Below are positions 1-8,689 of a DNA stretch of 64,000 bases, piece by piece. The position numbers and the translations under genes were made by a program. Under the pieces are notes generated by a model. It was not told the DNA's origin. It searched no databases and worked only from the letters and a program-made list of their open reading frames with translations. The stretch lies in NCBI RefSeq assembly GCF_003096415.1, contig NZ_QEKH01000016.1, positions 1 through 64,000 of the forward strand, given 5' to 3'. The first letter of the stretch is position 1. Each line of letters starts with the position of its first letter. Source of the DNA: Victivallis vadensis. GTDB taxonomy: Bacteria; Verrucomicrobiota; Lentisphaeria; Victivallales; Victivallaceae.

Positions 1-207
1 GGCTTCGTCACTATCGTTCCTCGTTACTTGCTGCCGCAAGTAATTCCCTCACATTCGTTCGCGGCGCTGACCGCGCTTATTGTGCGCCGCGTAAATGGTC
101 TTGGAGACCAACCAAGGCCTGCCAGTGTCAGCAGCCGCACGCCCCCCGAAGGGGCATTGGCGTGCGCACCCGGCGGCGGCACCTTGCCGCTTAACATACT
201 TGGCATT
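1..207. repeat. GC-rich repeat-like leader upstream of a prepilin gene
   Basis: This stretch holds short palindromic GC-rich blocks (for example the ggcggcggcaccttgccgc block ending near 190) of the kind that recur at 6849-7206, 10550-10735, 36784-37390 and 53270-53360. It ends with GCCGCTTAA about 13 bp before the presumed prepilin start, and the same nine bases occur just upstream of the prepilin core at 53350-53370. A reading frame runs through it from position 28 into the prepilin, but that extension looks like translated repeat rather than protein. Confidence 0.4.
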
Positions 208-978
208 ATGCGTCGGAATTTTACCCTTATTGAGCTGCTCGTTGTGATAGCGATTATCGCGATTCTGGCGGCGATGCTGCTGCCGGCGCTGAATCAGGCG
301 CGGGAGAAGGCGAGATCGATTTCGTGCGTCAGCAATCTGAAGCAGTGGGGACTGGCGGTGCACAACTATTATGCCGCATTCGACGACTTCATCTTCCCGT
401 ATGGCGGGATGGGATCGGGGGATGGAACGAATAAGACGGACGGCTTCAACTGGAATCAGGCGGGGAGCTGGCTGGTCTGCTCGATCGATCAGGGGGCAAT
501 TTCAACTTGGAGCCCCGGACGGGAGAAGTGGGAGTCCGGCAAGGGAATAAACGGCTGTCCGTCGGTGGGAGACGGGGATGTAACTCAGGGGCAATGGGGC
601 GGTTCGCCGCTGCGGCGGGATAGTTATGCCGCCAATTACTGCGTGACTTGGACGCAAAAAGCGATGGATGGATTTGACGGTTCCGATCCCCGGATTCGGA
701 AATTTACGAAAATCCGCAACCCTTCCCAGGTGATCCTGATCAGCGATGGGATTTATATAGGCGGATTCCATGCCAATGACGATTCTCACTTAAATCCTGC
801 TACTTATCCGGGAAATTTGACCACCAAACAGGAGAATCCGTGCCGGATCGGATATCGCCACGGCGGGCGGGCCAATCTGCTGATGCTGGGCGGGAATGTC
901 GCGAGTTCTTCGCACATCCGTAAATGTAAAGCGACCAACGGCAAATGGGAAGCAGACAAACTGGTCTGTGAATATTGA
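208..978 (+). CDS. Prepilin-like protein with N-terminal methylation motif (H-X9-DG/DUF1559-like class)
   Basis: The protein (256 aa from ATG 208) opens with MRRN followed by F-T-L-I-E-L-L-V-V and a long hydrophobic helix. This is a type IV pilin-like class III signal in which the Glu at +5 of the mature protein guides methylation and assembly. The rest looks like the globular domain of the large H-X9-DG prepilin families of Lentisphaerota and Planctomycetota. The C-terminal hallmark is altered: His is followed nine residues later by GG instead of DG. The stop lies 13 bp before the lyase gene, so the two probably form an operon. No convincing ribosome-binding site precedes 208. An upstream in-frame start at 28 would add about 60 residues of repeat-derived sequence and is less likely. 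The function of these prepilins is unknown; surface display or a secretion pseudopilus are guesses. Confidence 0.85.
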   Translation: MRRNFTLIELLVVIAIIAILAAMLLPALNQAREKARSISCVSNLKQWGLAVHNYYAAFDDFIFPYGGMGSGDGTNKTDGFNWNQAGSWLVCSIDQGAISTWSPGREKWESGKGINGCPSVGDGDVTQGQWGGSPLRRDSYAANYCVTWTQKAMDGFDGSDPRIRKFTKIRNPSQVILISDGIYIGGFHANDDSHLNPATYPGNLTTKQENPCRIGYRHGGRANLLMLGGNVASSSHIRKCKATNGKWEADKLVCEY

Positions 979-991
979 GAGGAGGATAACG

Positions 992-3900
992 ATGAAAAAA
1001 TGGATGGGAGTGGCGTCGCTTGCGGCGATCGCCGGAATCGGGGCCGCCGCTGCGCCGGTCGAACAGCGGTTCGAGGCGGAAAAAGTGCTGGCGAACCCGG
1101 AAGCGGTAGTGCGGAACAGTCAGCAGAAGGGCCGCTGGAATCTGTGGAGCACCGATGTCGATGCGATGAAAAAGTGGTCCGGCGGCGTGGTGCTGCAGGG
1201 GAATGTGATTTCGGAGGACGCCGCGCCGGGGACGAATGTGCCGGTGCTGAAGTTTCGGATTCCGGTCGCACAGGATGGGAATTATGATTTGAAAGCGCAG
1301 GTCACCCGTACCGTCGGGATTTCTCAGGACGGCGGGAAGAACTGGACAAAGAGAACCGGCCCCGGCACGGTTTTCTCGAACCGCGCCCTGAAAGCCGGGG
1401 AGGTGATCGAGCTGCTGATCGCCGGGGATTACCGGGACCCGAACGGGGCCGGGGCTCCCTATATCGATTATTTCACACTGATACCCGCCGCCGTGCAGAG
1501 TGCGGAACTGAAAAACGCCGGTTTCGAGGCTTCGCCGGTCGGCAGGGCCCCGGAGGGCTGGACGCTCTGGACGCGTGAAAAGGGCGGCGCCGAAGCGACG
1601 GTCACGGAAGACGCCCGTTCCGGCAGGCAGGCGGGGCGGATCGTCTCCTCCGGCGTGAAGGATTGGGCGTTCAACAACACCCTTTCGCTGCCGGTGAAAG
1701 CCGGGGATGCCTTTGAACTGGCCGCATGGGTCAAAAACAACGGCGCTGCGGCGCCGGACGCCCATTTGCAGGTCGTTTCCTACAAAAACGGCAAGGTGGC
1801 CGACTTCTCGATGGTGTCGGTTCCGCTGGGAAGCGCCGGGAAGGAGTGGCGCGAGTTCAAGCGCGAATTCGTGATTCCCGTCGGAGTGGACCGGATCAGC
1901 ATCCGGGTGATCGGGGACGGCGTGTGCGATCTCGCTCTGGATGATTTCAAGCTGGCTTCAAAGGGCAACCGCGCCGGGAAGCCGGAAGCGGTGAAGCTCC
2001 CCGGCGCCGACTTTGAGGAGGATGCAGTCGGGCAGGCTCCGAAAAACTGGAACCGCTGGGCGCGCGAGGGCGTGACTTTCTCGGCGGAAGTGACCGGTGA
2101 CGCGGCGCAGGGCAACCGGACCGCGCGGCTGCGTTCCGCCGGAGAGCGGGACTGGGCGTTCACACTGCGCGGCACCGTTCCGGTGACTCCGGGACAGGCG
2201 GTCCGCATCTCCTGCAAGGCCCGGAAGACCGGCGACGGCACCGGCGGTGCGACGGTCCAGCTGATGGGCTTCACCAAAGGGAAGCTGGTCGATTACGGCT
2301 TTGCCGGGATGGGGCTGAACGGGCTTTCCGAAAAGTGGAAAGAATTTTCGACCGTGGCGACCGTTCCCGCCGGCCGGGACGGGATCGGCATCCGGGTGAT
2401 CGGGGACGGAAACTGCGATCTGGCCGTCGATGATTTCCGGCTGGAAAAACTTCCTGCGCCGCCTGCGCCGCCGAAGCGGGAACACCGCCCGGTGCAGGGC
2501 TTTGCGAAAGAACGGGTGGCGGAAAAGCCGGATCGCGGTCTGGTGGCGCTTCCGGTGGAAGAGGGGGTCTATCTGTCGTGGCGGCTGCTCGCCTCCGACA
2601 ACCCGAAAATCGGCTTCGACGTGTTCTGCGCAGCGGATGGCAAAGAGCAGAAGCTCAATGCGGCTCCGGTGATGCAGACCACCGATTTTCTGGTGAAGAA
2701 TCCGGTTCCGGGGGCGAAGTATCTGGTGCGTCCCGCCGCCGGTTTCTCCGGGACTGCGGGAGAGGCGGAGGTGTACGCCGGAAAGTTCGAGCGCAACCCC
2801 TATATTTCCTACAAGCTCAGTGATCCGAAAGCGCGGGTCAACAAAATCGGCATCGGCGATCTTGACGGCGACGGCAAATATGACTTCGTGGTGCGCTACG
2901 GCAATGCGAATGTCGATCCGTGGTATCTCTTCTGGAAGCCTTCGAAGCATCCGTTCGTGCTGGAGGCGATCAAAAGTGACGGCACGATCCTGTGGACCAG
3001 AAATCTCGGCTGGAATATCGAAAGCGGCATCTGGTACAGCCCTTACATCGTCTACGACGTGAACGGCGACGGCAAAGCCGAAGTGGTCCTGAAAGCGTTC
3101 GACCCCGAAGCCGGCGACCTGCGGGAGAAGGAGGGCAAGGACAAAGGCAAGGTGATGACCGGCGAGGAGTACGTGATGGTGCTCGACGGCATGACCGGCA
3201 GGGAGATCGCCCGTGCGCCGTGGCCTTCGCGGGAGCTGTTCAACGGGATGAACATGGCCTATAACTATTATTCGCGCAACCAGCTCGCGATCGGCTATCT
3301 GGACGGCAGGACCCCCTGCATCATCGCGCTTCGCGGCACCTACAGCCTGATGCTGGCCGAAGCGTGGCAGCTGAAGGACGGCAGGCTCGAACCGCTGTGG
3401 AAGTACAACAGCGGCGACTACGGCCGGGAATTTCACGGGCAGGGGGCGCACTCCACCCGGACCGTCGACCTTGACGGCGACGGCCGCGACGAGATCGTCC
3501 TCGGCGGCGCGGTGCTGGACGACGACGGCCAGCCGCTGTGGAGCACCGGCCACGGCCATCCCGACTACGTCTATGTGACCAATATCACCAATCGCAATCC
3601 GGGCATGGAGGTGGTCACGATCTATGAAACCGCCTGCAAGGTGAAGGGCGGCTTCACCTGCGCCGATGCGAAGACCGGCAAGGTGATCTGGGAGCTGGAC
3701 AAGCCGAGCACCCATATCCACTACGGTTACGCGGGCGATATCGATCCGCGTTACCGGGGGTGGGAGGTCGGCGGCTCGGATACCTCCGGCGGCGAGAAGA
3801 AAACTTCGGCGATCAGCCGCCATTACTCTCCCGACGGCGAGCTGCTGCGCTCCGGCGACGATGCGCCGTACAAGGGGACCGAACACTTCATCTACTGGGA

Positions 3901-4915
3901 CGCCGACCTGCAGCGCGAACATGTTTCGCCGGTGATCACCGACTTCAGCGGCGGCGCTTCCGGCGGCGGTTACGAGGGGAGTTTCATCATGCAGGCCGAC
4001 GTGCTCGGCGACTGGCGCGAGGAGGCGCTGACGGTCACGAACGGGGAACTGCGGATCTATTCGACCACGATTCCGGCGATGGACCGGCGGGTCTGCCTGA
4101 TGCAGGACCCCAACTACCGGCAGACGGTCGCCGCCAATTCGATGGGCTACATCTACGATCCGGCCCTGACCTATCTGCCGACCGACGTGTCGCCGAACCT
4201 CAATTTGAACTTCAAGGACAAATTGAATGCGCCGGAGCTGGAGGTCGTGGTCAGCGCGCCGCTGGAGCAGCCGCTGAAAGGAACCCTGAAACTTTTCGGT
4301 TCCAACGGAATCCGGCTGACGCCGTCGGAGTGGGCGGTCGACCTGAAGCCCGGCGCGCTGGAGGTGGCGCAGGTGAAGGTGACGAAGCCGTTCGAGACCG
4401 TCGCCCCGATCCGGGCGGAACTGACGCTGGAGGACGGCGCCGTATTGCGCGGTCAGGTTCCGACCGGCGTGAAGCTGCCGCCGCAGCCCAAAGTCGAGGG
4501 GATCATCACCGAAGCCGAGGATTTCACCGCTCAGGCCGGCGGCAAGGTCGTGATCCGCTCCGACAAGATCGGCGTGCATAAGAAGTGCTTTTCGCACTGG
4601 GACAAGGAGGGGCATGAACTGGCGTGGAAGCTGGATGTTCCGAAGGACGGCAAGTATCAGCTGCTGGTCCGCTATGCGGCCAACGACGATGCGAAGCGCG
4701 GCTTCACGCTGAACGGCGAATCGCTCGGCGTCTTCGAGCTGCCCTCCACCGGCGGTTTCGGCGAAAGCGCCGCGGACTGGCAGAGTTATACGCTCGAACG
4801 CAACAAGGGCAACCTGATATTGCCGCTGAAAGCGGGCAAATCCGATTTGAAGATCGGCAATGCCGACGGTTCCCCGCTGAACCTCGACTATATTCAGCTG
4901 GTGCCGGTTCCCTGA
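992..4915 (+). CDS. Secreted rhamnogalacturonan lyase, PL11-like, with carbohydrate-binding modules
   Basis: A 1307-aa exported enzyme expected to cleave the rhamnogalacturonan I backbone of pectin by beta-elimination. The start at 992 follows a strong AGGAGG site and gives a clear signal peptide (MKKWMGVASLAAIAGIGAAA). Rough domains: CBM6/35-like module 22-165; two similar jelly-roll modules 170-320 and 330-490, each with N/D-x-G/D-F-E near the start and a shared I-R-V-I-G-D-G segment; FN3-like linker 515-600; eight-bladed-propeller-type PL11 catalytic region about 610-1090 with D-x-D-G-D-G calcium loops (GDLDGDGKYD, YDVNGDGKAE, VDLDGDGRDE); a C-terminal CBM35-like module beginning EAEDF near 1165. 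PL11 enzymes such as Bacillus YesW/YesX share the propeller; the extra modules make this one unusually large. It directly follows the prepilin gene and probably shares its transcript. Confidence 0.88.
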   Translation: MKKWMGVASLAAIAGIGAAAAPVEQRFEAEKVLANPEAVVRNSQQKGRWNLWSTDVDAMKKWSGGVVLQGNVISEDAAPGTNVPVLKFRIPVAQDGNYDLKAQVTRTVGISQDGGKNWTKRTGPGTVFSNRALKAGEVIELLIAGDYRDPNGAGAPYIDYFTLIPAAVQSAELKNAGFEASPVGRAPEGWTLWTREKGGAEATVTEDARSGRQAGRIVSSGVKDWAFNNTLSLPVKAGDAFELAAWVKNNGAAAPDAHLQVVSYKNGKVADFSMVSVPLGSAGKEWREFKREFVIPVGVDRISIRVIGDGVCDLALDDFKLASKGNRAGKPEAVKLPGADFEEDAVGQAPKNWNRWAREGVTFSAEVTGDAAQGNRTARLRSAGERDWAFTLRGTVPVTPGQAVRISCKARKTGDGTGGATVQLMGFTKGKLVDYGFAGMGLNGLSEKWKEFSTVATVPAGRDGIGIRVIGDGNCDLAVDDFRLEKLPAPPAPPKREHRPVQGFAKERVAEKPDRGLVALPVEEGVYLSWRLLASDNPKIGFDVFCAADGKEQKLNAAPVMQTTDFLVKNPVPGAKYLVRPAAGFSGTAGEAEVYAGKFERNPYISYKLSDPKARVNKIGIGDLDGDGKYDFVVRYGNANVDPWYLFWKPSKHPFVLEAIKSDGTILWTRNLGWNIESGIWYSPYIVYDVNGDGKAEVVLKAFDPEAGDLREKEGKDKGKVMTGEEYVMVLDGMTGREIARAPWPSRELFNGMNMAYNYYSRNQLAIGYLDGRTPCIIALRGTYSLMLAEAWQLKDGRLEPLWKYNSGDYGREFHGQGAHSTRTVDLDGDGRDEIVLGGAVLDDDGQPLWSTGHGHPDYVYVTNITNRNPGMEVVTIYETACKVKGGFTCADAKTGKVIWELDKPSTHIHYGYAGDIDPRYRGWEVGGSDTSGGEKKTSAISRHYSPDGELLRSGDDAPYKGTEHFIYWDADLQREHVSPVITDFSGGASGGGYEGSFIMQADVLGDWREEALTVTNGELRIYSTTIPAMDRRVCLMQDPNYRQTVAANSMGYIYDPALTYLPTDVSPNLNLNFKDKLNAPELEVVVSAPLEQPLKGTLKLFGSNGIRLTPSEWAVDLKPGALEVAQVKVTKPFETVAPIRAELTLEDGAVLRGQVPTGVKLPPQPKVEGIITEAEDFTAQAGGKVVIRSDKIGVHKKCFSHWDKEGHELAWKLDVPKDGKYQLLVRYAANDDAKRGFTLNGESLGVFELPSTGGFGESAADWQSYTLERNKGNLILPLKAGKSDLKIGNADGSPLNLDYIQLVPVP

Positions 4916-4975
4916 CCGGGGAGCGGTCCCGCTTTTTTCGTCCGGCGGCGGAAGTAACTTCTTCCGTTGCCGGAC
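4914..4975 (+). terminator. Two stacked hairpins after the PL11 gene
   Basis: GACCG/CGGTC (4914-4928) is followed shortly by six T at 4933-4938. A longer inverted repeat follows: GTCCGGC 4940-4946 and CGGAAG 4949-4954 pair with CTTCCG 4961-4966 and GCCGGAC 4969-4975. Together they plausibly end the prepilin-lyase transcript. Confidence 0.6.
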
Positions 4976-5007
4976 GATCTGTTTTACGTGCTTTTTGATT
5001 TTCGGGG

Positions 5008-5035
5008 TTGATTTTTGAAGGAAAGATGTTATTTT
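5008..5035 (+). promoter_or_regulatory. Candidate promoter of the leader preceding the synthase gene
   Basis: TTGATT (5008-5013) and TATTTT (5030-5035) are separated by 16 bp, upstream of the small leader frame at 5073. The match is moderate. Confidence 0.4.
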
Positions 5036-5072
5036 AAGAAAAGTTATCAATCAATAAGGACGGTTTGAACAA

Positions 5073-5174
5073 ATGCGAGTAGCCCGGTACGTTCCGAAAA
5101 AGCGAGTCATGCTCGTCACCATCGGCATTAGTAAGGGTCATGTCGGCAGCTTTGCCGGGATGGCCCGTAATTGA
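5073..5174 (+). CDS. Putative 33-aa leader peptide
   Basis: A short frame beginning ATG at 5073, with AAGGACGG about 10 bp upstream as a possible ribosome-binding site, ends at TGA 5172-5174. It encodes 33 residues with a branched-chain-rich run V-M-L-V-T-I-G-I (codons 5106-5129). It ends seven bases before a segment that can pair with the 5' arm of a downstream terminator, which is the geometry of a transcription-attenuation leader for a branched-chain amino acid gene. It could be chance: the frame is short and the Val/Leu/Ile codons are not a long unbroken run. Confidence 0.35.
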   Translation: MRVARYVPKKRVMLVTIGISKGHVGSFAGMARN

Positions 5175-5180
5175 ACGTAT

Positions 5181-5270
5181 CCGGAAGGCTTGTTTCCTTG
5201 AAATAAAAGCGTTTTTTTCGACGCGCCATGCAGCTTCCGGACACGCCCGGATGGTACGCATGGCTTTTTT
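5181..5270 (+). terminator. Intrinsic terminator with competing antiterminator pairing
   Basis: GCCATGC (5225-5231) pairs with GCATGGC (5258-5264), with an inner TCCGG/CCGGA stem (5236-5240/5247-5251) and six T at 5265-5270. The 5' arm contains AGCTTCCGG (5232-5240), which can instead pair with CCGGAAGGCT at 5181-5190 just after the leader frame. The two structures exclude each other, so read-through into the synthase gene could be controlled. The terminator ends 32 bp before the next start codon. Confidence 0.65.
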
Positions 5271-5302
5271 GTTGGACAAATTCTGATGCTGGATGAAACA
5301 AA

Positions 5303-6835
5303 ATGAAATCGAAAAAGACCGATCAATTCGTTGAAGTGATGGATACCACGTTGCGCGACGGCGAACAGACTCCCGGCGTGGCGTTCACTCCCGCCGAAAA
5401 GCTGGAAATCGCCCGGCTGCTGCTGACCCGCGTGAAGGTGGACCGGCTGGAGATCGCCTCCGCCCGGGTTTCGGAGGGGGAAAAGGAGGCGGTCCGAGCG
5501 ATCCTCGCGTGGGCGGAGCATCGCGGCTGTCTGGAGCAGATGGAGATTCTCGGCTTTGTGGACAACCACGCTTCGGTCGACTGGATCAAAAGCGTCGGCG
5601 GCAAAGTGATCAACATGCTGGCCAAAGGTTCGGAGGAGCACTGCCGGGTCCAGTTGAAGAAAACGCCCGCCCGCCACTTCGACGATGTCGCCGCCGAAAT
5701 CGAATACGCCCACAGTCAGGGCCTGATGGTCAACCTCTATCTGGAGGACTGGTCGAACGGGATGCGCAACAGTTTCGGCTACGTCTATGAATTCCTGAAC
5801 CGGATCAAGGATCTGCCGGTCGAGCGGGTGATGCTGCCCGACACGCTCGGCGTGCTGGAGCCGACCGAGGTGACCACCTATATCGAATGGCTTTACCGCG
5901 GCTTCCCGCACCTGCGGCTCGACTTCCACGGCCACAACGACTACGGCGTGGTCACCGCGAACAGTCTGGCGGCGGTCCGCGCCGGCGTGAACGGCATCCA
6001 CACCACGATCAACGGCCTCGGCGAACGCACCGGCAACCAGCCGCTCGCCCAGCTTGCGGTCTGCGTGAACGATATGACCGGGCGCAGGATCCGGGTGGTG
6101 GAAAAGGAGTTGCAGCACGCTTCCGAAATGGTGCAGAGCATCTCCGGCAAACGCTGCGCGTGGAACATGCCCGTGGTCGGAGCCGACGTGTTCACCCAGA
6201 CCTGCGGCGTTCATGCCGACGGCGACAAGAAGGGCAACCTTTACGCGAATCTGCTGCTGCCGGAGCGGTTCGGCCGTCACCGCAACTACGCCCTCGGCAA
6301 GCTCAGCGGCAAGGCTTCGATCGACCAGAACCTCGAAACCCTCGGCCTCGATCTCGATCCCGAAGTCCGCAAGAAGGTGCTTCAGGAGGTGATCCGGCTC
6401 GGGGATAAAAAGAAGAGCGTCTCGCCGAGCGACCTGCCGTTTATCATAGCCGGTGTGCTGCACACGCCGCTGGAATCCAGACTGAAAGTGACGGATTTCG
6501 AGGTTTCCACCCGTTACAATGCGCTGCCGAAAGCGCGCGTTACAGTGGAAATGGACGGTCGGCAGGTCGAATCCACCGCCACCGGAGACGGCGGCTACGA
6601 CGCCTTTGTGAAGGCGCTGCGCAAATGCCTGAAGCAGTTTGAACTGACGATGCCGCGGCTGCTGGATTATGAAGTCCGCATCCCGCCGGGCGGCAAGACC
6701 GACGCCCTCGTGGAGGCCACTATTACCTGGGATACCAAAGGAAAATCGCTGGTCACGACCGGCATCGACTCCGACCAGCTGGTCGCCGCCGTGCTGGCGA
6801 CGGAAAAGATGCTGAATCTGGTCGTCCCGCGATAA
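5303..6835 (+). CDS. 2-isopropylmalate / citramalate synthase-family protein (LeuA-like)
   Basis: A 510-aa acyltransferase of the DRE-TIM metallolyase family, which condenses acetyl-CoA with a 2-oxoacid. The N-terminal TIM barrel shows the metal/catalytic motif D-T-T-L-R-D-G-E-Q near residue 14, the H-G-H-N-D metal site and the I-N-G-L-G-E-R-T-G-N-Q segment. The C-terminal part (about 380-510) is the LeuA regulatory domain (S-x-G-D-G-x-Y-D-A-F, I-P-P-G-G-x-T-D-A). Sequence style matches the second LeuA-like enzyme of Bacteroidota, for which substrate assignments vary between leucine (isopropylmalate) and isoleucine (citramalate) synthesis, so I give no symbol. No other leu or ilv gene is adjacent. 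The upstream leader and terminator suggest attenuation. The stop is followed within 14 bp by a GC-rich repeat. Confidence 0.88.
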   Translation: MKSKKTDQFVEVMDTTLRDGEQTPGVAFTPAEKLEIARLLLTRVKVDRLEIASARVSEGEKEAVRAILAWAEHRGCLEQMEILGFVDNHASVDWIKSVGGKVINMLAKGSEEHCRVQLKKTPARHFDDVAAEIEYAHSQGLMVNLYLEDWSNGMRNSFGYVYEFLNRIKDLPVERVMLPDTLGVLEPTEVTTYIEWLYRGFPHLRLDFHGHNDYGVVTANSLAAVRAGVNGIHTTINGLGERTGNQPLAQLAVCVNDMTGRRIRVVEKELQHASEMVQSISGKRCAWNMPVVGADVFTQTCGVHADGDKKGNLYANLLLPERFGRHRNYALGKLSGKASIDQNLETLGLDLDPEVRKKVLQEVIRLGDKKKSVSPSDLPFIIAGVLHTPLESRLKVTDFEVSTRYNALPKARVTVEMDGRQVESTATGDGGYDAFVKALRKCLKQFELTMPRLLDYEVRIPPGGKTDALVEATITWDTKGKSLVTTGIDSDQLVAAVLATEKMLNLVVPR

Positions 6836-6848
6836 GCCGTGGGAGATG

Positions 6849-7206
6849 CCTCCGGCGGCCGGGGGCGCTTCGCCCCCCGGACCCCCCGACCGGGTAGCAC
6901 CCGGTGGCGGGTACGGTTTTGAATTTTTACTGCGTAAAAATTACAAAACCGGGGGTATTAATAATGGGGTGGATTGGCTCTATGTGCGTTTTACCGCACC
7001 GGCACGTTGCCGGTTGGGGCAAGGGACGAAGTGCCCTTGTCGTCGAAGACAGTCACGGCAGCGGCACCTTGCCGCCGCGTAGCGCCCAGCTACCGGAGAT
7101 GCGATTGAAAATCAGGCCGCGTAGCGCACAAGGTCTGCCATCCGACAGGGCGGGCAGACCCGCCTGCCTTCAAAACGGCAGGCTTCCCCCTGCGCTTTGC
7201 TTCTGA
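6849..7206 (+). repeat. Family A GC-rich palindromic repeat, long copy
   Basis: No convincing gene lies between 6836 and 7328. The block begins 14 bp after the synthase stop and is a mosaic of hairpins: ccggcggccgggggcgcttc/gccccccgg, a CCGGCANNNTGCCGG-type stem, a TTTTTAC-TGCG-TAAAAA stem near 6927-6945 and a GGTATTAATAATGG segment. In reverse orientation the same order of parts appears at 37050-37384. A 34-bp stretch at 7104-7137 is identical to the reverse complement of 37109-37142. Short frames inside (around 6904-7206) look like translated repeat, not genes. Confidence 0.75.
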
Positions 7207-7271
7207 TTACTCAGCCGCATGTGACGGTATCCGGTAAAAGACAACAGCTGCCCTTTTCCTCCTTTTCGCGG

Positions 7272-7300
7272 TTGAAAGCAGCCGTTTCCCGTGGTACGTT
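7272..7300 (+). promoter_or_regulatory. Candidate promoter for the cupin gene
   Basis: TTGAAA (7272-7277) and TACGTT (7295-7300) are 17 bp apart, with a TG just before the -10 element, 29 bp upstream of the ATG at 7329. Confidence 0.4.
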
Positions 7301-7328
7301 AAGAAAATCACCATAGGAGAAAAACATC

Positions 7329-7733
7329 ATGAAAACAGTCGATAACGCCAAAATCGCCGAATTGCTCAAGGAAGCCGCCGCCAGCCCGCGCCGCCGGACC
7401 CACTTCAACCTGCACGAATCCACGGATGACCCGACGAACCGGCTGCTGGTGGTCTGCCAGCCGGATACCGTGATTGCTCCGCACCGCCACATGGCGAAAT
7501 GGGAGCTTTTCACGATTCTGGAGGGAAAGATTGCCGCCTATACCTACGATGACGACGGCAATGTGCTGGAAAAGGTCATACTGGGCGAAGACACGAAAAT
7601 CGTCGAAATCCCCGCCGCCGTCTGGCACAATTTCGTAGCTCTGACTCCCGCCTGCGCAATGGAGGTCAAATACGGCCCCTACGCCCCGCTCACCGCCGAG
7701 GAAAAGGCACCGTTTACCGGTGTATTGCCGTAA
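7329..7733 (+). CDS. WbuC-type cupin-fold protein
   Basis: A 134-aa cytoplasmic single-domain cupin. Visible features are the N-terminal R-R-R-T-H-F-N-L-H segment, the metal-site-like P-H-R-H-M-x-K-W-E-L-F motif around residues 56-66, the strand pair I-L-E-G-K-I-A-A-Y and a second histidine in V-W-H-N-F. These fit the WbuC family of small cupins, some of which lie in O-antigen clusters; their reaction is not established. The start at 7329 has AGGAGAAAAAC upstream. The gene stands alone between a repeat block and the AT-rich pseudopilin pocket, so context gives no substrate. Confidence 0.78.
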   Translation: MKTVDNAKIAELLKEAAASPRRRTHFNLHESTDDPTNRLLVVCQPDTVIAPHRHMAKWELFTILEGKIAAYTYDDDGNVLEKVILGEDTKIVEIPAAVWHNFVALTPACAMEVKYGPYAPLTAEEKAPFTGVLP

Positions 7734-7782
7734 ATTTAAAATATCAATGAAAGATTTTTACTTCTTTAAACACTGATCGGAA

Positions 7783-8475
7783 TTAAAATTTACTGGTATT
7801 AGTAATGAAATCCGCTCCACCTTTTGCTGTGGAAGTAACAGTGCTTAAAGGATAATATTTCTTTTTCATCACTTCCTGGTTGAGTGTCTCCACGTGTCCA
7901 TCCAAAAAGAAGAAATTAGCTTGTTTTTGATGAATACCGATGGGGGCACCACCAGTGGTATCACCGGATTTAAAACTCATGATTGCTGTTGCATTATCCT
8001 GCGCCTTACCAGAGCAGCCGCCAAGAATCAACATATTGGGGGAAATGGAATCTCCGTCTTGGTTGGTAAGATATTTTGTGCCGCGAAAATCAAACCCATC
8101 TGTATTGGTTGTATAACCTACACCGTAAACATGAGCAAGTTCATTTTTGATTTCAGCTTGGGTAGTTCCGTTAGCAGATGAGTAAATCAAAGAGGGGCAA
8201 CGGAGTACTTTGGAATCCTTGATGATATTTTTATCAAACAAAATTCGAGACCAAGTTGAATCTTCTGCAGTACCGGATTTTAAAAAGTCATCATTGGCTG
8301 CCATATAATCCTTGATAAATTTAACTGTCTGTGTTTGATTACTCAAGCAAGCTGCAGTTTTGGCTTTTTCACGTGCTCCTTGAATCGCTGGCATCAGCAA
8401 TCCTGCCAGAATCGCAATAATTGCGATTACCGTGAGCAGCTCAATAATCGTGAAATTGGAACGCTTGATTTTCAT
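7783..8475 (-). CDS. Prepilin-like H-X9-DG protein, AT-rich gene
   Basis: A 230-aa protein starting [16 protein letters not shown], a class III (prepilin peptidase) signal with Glu at +5, followed by a hydrophobic helix and a conserved A-x-x-K-A-x-x-x-x-C-x-x-N segment. Near the C-terminus, [12 protein letters not shown] is an intact H-X9-DG motif. A run of A/T-ending codons makes the gene much poorer in GC than its neighbours. It is divergent from the GspG-like gene at 8690, with 214 AT-rich bases between them. Function unknown. Unlike the other prepilins in the window it has no carbohydrate enzyme next to it. Confidence 0.85.
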   Translation of the reverse strand: MKIKRSNFTIIELLTVIAIIAILAGLLMPAIQGAREKAKTAACLSNQTQTVKFIKDYMAANDDFLKSGTAEDSTWSRILFDKNIIKDSKVLRCPSLIYSSANGTTQAEIKNELAHVYGVGYTTNTDGFDFRGTKYLTNQDGDSISPNMLILGGCSGKAQDNATAIMSFKSGDTTGGAPIGIHQKQANFFFLDGHVETLNQEVMKKKYYPLSTVTSTAKGGADFITNTSKF

Positions 8476-8689
8476 AAAATCACCCTTTCAGTGAAAATTA
8501 TCGGTACGGACCTTACATTGATAAACTAGTGGATTGATGGGGATTTTTCAAGTCCAAATGAGGAGAATCATGTATTTTTCACAAAAAAAGCCGTTTAAAA
8601 TTTGAAAAACGCCTCCGAAACATTTACTATATCAATTAGGAACGGAAACACTCACCGGATGCGGTGGAAAATAGTTGAGAAGGTAAACT

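Noticed and set aside
1958-5050. A 1030-residue open frame on the minus strand opposite the PL11 gene
   Set aside because: Antisense shadow of a GC-rich gene: low-complexity Arg/His/Gly-rich translation, no recognisable motif, while the plus-strand frame has clear domains and a signal peptide.
5050-5302. T-box riboswitch ahead of the LeuA-like gene
   Set aside because: The conserved T-box sequence (AGGGTGGNACCGCG type) is absent.
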